Positions 7,311-10,483 of a stretch of 10,483 bases of DNA are shown here, piece by piece. The DNA comes from an uncultured Desulfobacterales bacterium (GTDB taxonomy: Bacteria > Desulfobacterota > Desulfobacteria > Desulfobacterales > G020354645), in NCBI GenBank assembly GCA_947259865.1, contig CAMYNZ010000104.1, positions 1 through 10,483 of the forward strand. The letters run 5' to 3'. The first letter of the stretch is position 1; each line of letters opens with the position of its first letter. Under the pieces are notes generated by a model. It was not told the origin of the DNA. It made no database searches and worked only from the letters and a program-made list of their open reading frames with translations. A program made the translations under genes and the position numbers.

Positions 7311-9638
7311 TCATTCTTTAATGATACATTCTTGCGCTGAATCCTTCCCCAGCTCTGTGCCGCAAGGATCCAAACCTTTCTTTTCCCTGATGGCAGCCAG
7401 TACATTCTCCGGTGTAATGGGCAGGTCTTTGATCCGTATGCCGACGGCATCATAAATGGCGTTAGCAATAGCGGGTGCTGTCGGCACGCATCCGGGTTCG
7501 CCGATGCCTTTGGCCCCGAAGGGACCGTCATTATCGGCCGTTTCAAGCACAGGTGCTTCAATGACCGGCACATCTTTGGCCGTCAGTATTTTGTAGTCCC
7601 TGAAATTGGGATTCATAATCTCACCCTTTTCCAGTATGACCTGTTCCGTTAGGGTGTAACCGATACCCATCATTACACCCCCGTATACCTGGCCTTCCAG
7701 AAGCATCGGGTTAATGGCTCTGCCCACGTCGTGGGCCGCAACATATTTAAGAATTTTTACTTTTCCGGTCTCCTCATCCACCTTGACACGCACACCATGA
7801 GTGCCGAATGTGTAAGTCATCGAAAGATTGCCGCGAAAATCCTGGCCCAAATTCTCGTTGGCCGGATCATAGAAATACTCGGCCATAAGCATCTGTCCGC
7901 CCTGGCTGAAATGGGCTTTCCTCAAAATCTTTCCGATTTCCATCTGTTTTTCCGGATCCGTCTTGGATATCACTTTTCGATCACGCAGCATCAGTTCCCC
8001 GGCAGAGGTTTCCAGTTGTCTGGCAGCCATTTCCAGTATGCGAGATTTGATCTTTTTGGCAGCCCCCAAGGCAGAGTTGCCGGCAACAAAGGTAGTTCGA
8101 CTGGCATGGGCCCCCACGTCCCATGGGCATACATCCGTATCCGTGTGGATGACATGGATATCTTCCATATGAAGACCGAGTTCTTCGGCTACAATTTGAG
8201 CGATCACCGTATCGGCTCCCTGACCCATGTCGGTTGCCCCGGTGAAGACATTTACCTTGGTGAAGTCATCCATTTTAAGAATCGTACCGCAACCATCTGA
8301 CTTATAAACCCTGGCGCCACCTCCCACATGGATCAGCGAAGCAATTCCGGTCCCCACCCCTTCTTCATCAGACGCGTCTTCTTCGAGCTTCTTTTTCACC
8401 TCATCCATACATTCTTCCAGACCACAGGTCGTGATGCGGAAATTCTGGGGGGAAACGTCACCGGGTTTATTGGCGTTGATACGGCGGAATTTAAGCGGAT
8501 CGATACCCGCAGCCTCCGCCAGTATATCCATAGAGCTTTCAATGGCAAAAGTTGCCTGGGGATTGCCGTAGCCACGCATGGCCTGGGAATAGGTATTATT
8601 GGTATACACACATTTTGCCTCGTATCGCACGTTGGGCACCCTGTAAAGGGTCGTAATCGGCATCATCATAACCGAAGGCGTGGTTGCACCCCAGGAGGTG
8701 TAGGCCCCATTGTCTAATATCATTGAGATGTCGCGGAACAGGAGTTTTCCTTTCTTGTCACAGCCCTGGGCAATATAGGTCACGGTAGGTTGTCGGGTAG
8801 AAGTGGCAATAAATTCTTCCCTTCTGTCAAAGACAATCTTCACCGGCTGGCGGGTGCGATAGGCCAGAAGAATAGCGATATTCTCGTAGGCATAGGTGTC
8901 CAGTTTACTGCCAAACCCGCCGCCGAGGCACGGTTTGATTACCCGAACCCGCCTGCCAGGCAATCCCATGGCTTTGAGCGTGCCCATAAAATCTTTTTGA
9001 GCCAGAGATGGAATCTGGGTGTTGGTATATATCGTAAGATTGTTGGCATGATCGAATTCCGCAATGGCGCCGCTGGTGCCCATGCAGCAATGGGTCACCC
9101 AGGTCGTGGAAAACCGATCTTCGACGACATAGGCAGCCTTGGACCGGGCGGCATCAATGTCGCCGTAATGAAGCTTCCAGGGCATTTTCAAAACATTGGA
9201 TTTGTGTCTTTCATGCACGAGAGGAGCACCCTCTTGTATGGCCTCTTCAGGGTCGAAGACAGCCGGCAGCGGTTCATAAGTCACTTCGATCAGACCGAGG
9301 GCCTCTTCGGCGATCTCGGGGTCGGTTGCCGCAACCGCCGCTACTTCATCCCGATATGACCTTACTTTACCCGCTTTCAAAGGCGTGTTGTCTTTATAAA
9401 CGCCGAGTTTAATAACCGGGATGTCTTCTCCGGTTAAAATCGCCCGCACACCCGGAATTTTTCTGGCCCGGGTTGCATCAATTTTTAATATCTTTGCATG
9501 GGGGTACTTACTATAAAGGATCTTGCCGTAGAGCATTCCGGGCAATTTAATATCTTGAATGTATTGAATACGTCCGGCCGCCTTGTCGGCGGCATCGAGT
9601 TTCGGAATCCTTTTTCCAATGGCAGCAAATTCCTGCAT
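7311..9638 (-). CDS. Xanthine dehydrogenase-family molybdopterin-binding large subunit (CoxL/XdhA/HcrA type)
   Basis: This is the catalytic molybdenum-cofactor subunit of a xanthine oxidase-family enzyme, 775 residues, the normal size for separate large subunits. The N-terminal hammerhead domain (about 14-124) begins GKRIPKLDAADKAAGRIQYIQDI. Cofactor-binding segments are GGGFGSKLD (239-247), QAMRGYGNPQ (352-361) and GATDMGQGAD (467-476). GAKGIGEPG (708-716) carries the catalytic glutamate E714 that activates the Mo-bound water or hydroxyl. The CoxL active-site cysteine loop was not recognised, so CO dehydrogenase is unlikely. Family members hydroxylate purines, nicotinate, quinolines and aldehydes, or reduce 4-hydroxybenzoyl-CoA. 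GAGG at 9644-9647 is five bases from ATG 9638. It works with the [2Fe-2S] subunit upstream and probably an FAD subunit. The substrate cannot be assigned. Confidence 0.95.
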   Translation of the reverse strand: MQEFAAIGKRIPKLDAADKAAGRIQYIQDIKLPGMLYGKILYSKYPHAKILKIDATRARKIPGVRAILTGEDIPVIKLGVYKDNTPLKAGKVRSYRDEVAAVAATDPEIAEEALGLIEVTYEPLPAVFDPEEAIQEGAPLVHERHKSNVLKMPWKLHYGDIDAARSKAAYVVEDRFSTTWVTHCCMGTSGAIAEFDHANNLTIYTNTQIPSLAQKDFMGTLKAMGLPGRRVRVIKPCLGGGFGSKLDTYAYENIAILLAYRTRQPVKIVFDRREEFIATSTRQPTVTYIAQGCDKKGKLLFRDISMILDNGAYTSWGATTPSVMMMPITTLYRVPNVRYEAKCVYTNNTYSQAMRGYGNPQATFAIESSMDILAEAAGIDPLKFRRINANKPGDVSPQNFRITTCGLEECMDEVKKKLEEDASDEEGVGTGIASLIHVGGGARVYKSDGCGTILKMDDFTKVNVFTGATDMGQGADTVIAQIVAEELGLHMEDIHVIHTDTDVCPWDVGAHASRTTFVAGNSALGAAKKIKSRILEMAARQLETSAGELMLRDRKVISKTDPEKQMEIGKILRKAHFSQGGQMLMAEYFYDPANENLGQDFRGNLSMTYTFGTHGVRVKVDEETGKVKILKYVAAHDVGRAINPMLLEGQVYGGVMMGIGYTLTEQVILEKGEIMNPNFRDYKILTAKDVPVIEAPVLETADNDGPFGAKGIGEPGCVPTAPAIANAIYDAVGIRIKDLPITPENVLAAIREKKGLDPCGTELGKDSAQECIIKE

Positions 9639-9656
9639 AATGACCTCACAAATAAA

Positions 9657-9726
9657 GGTTCAGGGTTCAAGGTTCAAGGTTTAGGGTTCAAAGTTCAGAG
9701 TTCAAAGTTCAAGGTTCAAGGTTGAA
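9657..9726. repeat. Ten-unit heptad tandem repeat (RGTTCAR) upstream of the large subunit
   Basis: Ten contiguous 7-base units run without a gap, most reading GGTTCAA, AGTTCAA or their variants ending in G; one unit is GGTTTAG and the last is GGTTGAA. The array fills most of the 124-base gap between the [2Fe-2S] gene stop and the large-subunit start, ending 10 bases before the ribosome binding site (as read on the - strand). It has no spacers and is not a CRISPR. A + strand reading frame through it gives a repeated KVQ-like peptide that is an artefact of the period. Confidence 0.9.
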
Positions 9727-9762
9727 TGGGAAACCCGGAAACATGGAATTTAAATTTAAAAT

Positions 9763-10275
9763 TCAGCTCTCATCCTTCGCTTGCCAGGCAACCACCTTGA
9801 CTTTGTCGTACCGGTAACCCCTGACAGATTTTACAGCTTCAAAAATTTGAACATAACCCGTGCAGCGACAAAGGTTGCCGGCCAGGGCGTGTTTGACATC
9901 TTCCAGCGTGGCATTGGGATTTTCATCCAGCAATGCCTTGGCGGACATAATCATACCCGGGGAGCAGAAACCACACTGGATGGCGCCATTGTCGACAAAA
10001 GACTGCTGAATAGGATGCAGGGTTCCATCCAGTGCAGCCAATCCCTCGATGGTCACAACGTCCTTGCCATTGATTTCGGCTGCAAGATAGAGGCAGGAAT
10101 TGATGGCATCCCCCTCCACAATGACCGTACAGGCACCGCACTCACCGCTGCCACAACCTTCCTTTGTCCCTAAAAAACCGAGTTCCTCCCTGAGAAGGTG
10201 CAAAAGTGTCCAGTGATCTTCGATCGTAACGATGGTTTTGTTTCCGTTGAGTGTAAATTCAATTTCTCTGGCCAT
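9763..10275 (-). CDS. [2Fe-2S] subunit of xanthine dehydrogenase-family hydroxylase (CoxS/HcrC type)
   Basis: This is the electron-transfer subunit that carries electrons between the Mo site and an FAD subunit or external carrier. It is 170 residues, typical of the family. The N-terminal plant-type ferredoxin domain binds the first cluster with C41, C46, C49 and C61 (CGSGECGAC). The C-terminal helical domain binds the second with C101, C104, C136 and C138 (CGFC, CRCTGY). All eight ligands are present. The start at 10275 was chosen because the family sequence begins MAREIEFTLNG, and GGAAAGG lies eight bases upstream. A longer frame back to 10389 would only translate repeat DNA. The gene stands 124 bases before the Mo subunit, and the gap is filled by heptad repeats, unlike the tight spacing usual in these operons. 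Confidence 0.95.
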   Translation of the reverse strand: MAREIEFTLNGNKTIVTIEDHWTLLHLLREELGFLGTKEGCGSGECGACTVIVEGDAINSCLYLAAEINGKDVVTIEGLAALDGTLHPIQQSFVDNGAIQCGFCSPGMIMSAKALLDENPNATLEDVKHALAGNLCRCTGYVQIFEAVKSVRGYRYDKVKVVAWQAKDES

Positions 10276-10340
10276 AAGTATTGCCTTTCCAATGAATACG
10301 ATGTTTAAAGAGTTTCGAGTAATCCAGAAGATAGGTAACT

Positions 10341-10411
10341 GTTGCGAGTTACGTGTTTCGAGTTGCGGGTTAAAAAATTGAACACGCAACGCGTAACCCG
10401 CAACCCGTAAC
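10341..10411. repeat. Opposed heptad repeat arrays (GTTRCGN) forming an inverted repeat
   Basis: The left arm (10341-10371) holds four heptads of the form GTTGCGA, GTTACGT or similar plus a trailing GTT. The right arm (10381-10411) holds four heptads of the complementary form (AACACGC, AACCCGT and so on) plus AAC. They are separated by nine AT-rich bases, so the transcript could fold into a long imperfect hairpin just upstream of the [2Fe-2S] gene. A stray GTTTCGA unit lies at 10312-10318. The rest of 10276-10444 shows no gene. Confidence 0.8.
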
Positions 10412-10444
10412 GATTGCTTTTGCCATTACTCCAGGCAGTATAGT

Positions 10445-10483
10445 TCAGGCTGTCGTTTGTTCGGCCCTTTCCAGCGCCTTGAG
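10445..10483 (-). CDS. C-terminal end of an upstream gene, possibly the FAD subunit of the hydroxylase
   Basis: On the - strand the window edge reads LKALERAEQTTA then TGA (stop triplet at 10445-10447). The charged, helix-like tail followed by a stop is plausible as the end of a protein cut by the window edge. In this enzyme family the gene next to the [2Fe-2S] subunit is often the FAD-binding subunit (CoxM/HcrB), which would fit, but 12 residues cannot identify it. Another - strand frame is also open here, so the coding call itself is uncertain. Confidence 0.35.
   Translation of the reverse strand, partial: LKALERAEQTTA

Noticed and set aside
7731..9359. Two 189-residue + strand frames (7731-8300 and 8790-9359) antisense to the large subunit
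   Set aside because: Their products match no family I recognise, and they lie opposite conserved Mo-cofactor domains. They are shadows of codon bias in the real gene.
7311..9638. Aerobic CO dehydrogenase large subunit
   Set aside because: The characteristic active-site cysteine loop of true CoxL was not seen. The corresponding segment reads QAMRGYGNPQ.
9498..9725. + strand frame ending in a KVQ-rich repeated peptide
   Set aside because: The repetition comes directly from the heptad DNA array, and the first part is antisense to the start of the large subunit.
9657..9726. CRISPR array
   Set aside because: The units are 7 bases, directly abutting, with no spacers.
10276..10389. N-terminal extension of the [2Fe-2S] subunit
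   Set aside because: The extra 38 residues are translated from the heptad repeat and intergenic DNA. The family start and the ribosome binding site are at 10275.

Overview
This window looks like an accessory catabolic locus from an anaerobic, probably sulfate-reducing-type bacterium (Desulfobacterota, for example a Desulfobacterales relative). That placement is an inference. It rests on a complete Liv-type ABC transporter sitting beside a molybdenum hydroxylase, and on several intergenic heptad-type repeats of a kind I associate with that group. No rRNA, tRNA, CRISPR array or transposase was found.

Left part, + strand (1-3282): a leader with a palindrome that could be an operator, then livH and livM (the two permeases of a branched-chain amino acid/amide-type ABC transporter) and a livK-like periplasmic binding protein with a Sec signal peptide. 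livH has a strong ribosome binding site and a good family N-terminus starting at 167, but an in-frame TAA at 194-196 interrupts it at codon 10. The rest of the gene is intact.

Centre (3283-5192): a GC-rich hairpin separates two convergent gene sets. On the - strand lie livF (3360-4076) and livG (4300-5088), the two ATPases that complete the transporter. They are separated by a 223-base gap full of inverted and direct repeats.

Right part, - strand (5193-10483), transcribed toward livG-livF: the last codons of an upstream gene at the window edge, a [2Fe-2S] subunit (CoxS/HcrC type), a molybdopterin-binding large subunit (CoxL/XdhA/HcrA type), and a hydantoinase/oxoprolinase A-type protein (HyuA). 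Heptad repeats fill the gaps on both sides of the [2Fe-2S] gene.

Working model (inference): the ABC transporter imports a small polar substrate, possibly an N-heterocycle, amide or aromatic acid. The Mo/Fe-S hydroxylase hydroxylates it (or acts as a reductase), and the HyuA-type enzyme uses ATP to open or carboxylate the product. The transporter is split, with permeases and binding protein converging on the ATPases, and the ATPases sit downstream of the catabolic enzymes. The actual substrate cannot be read from the sequence.
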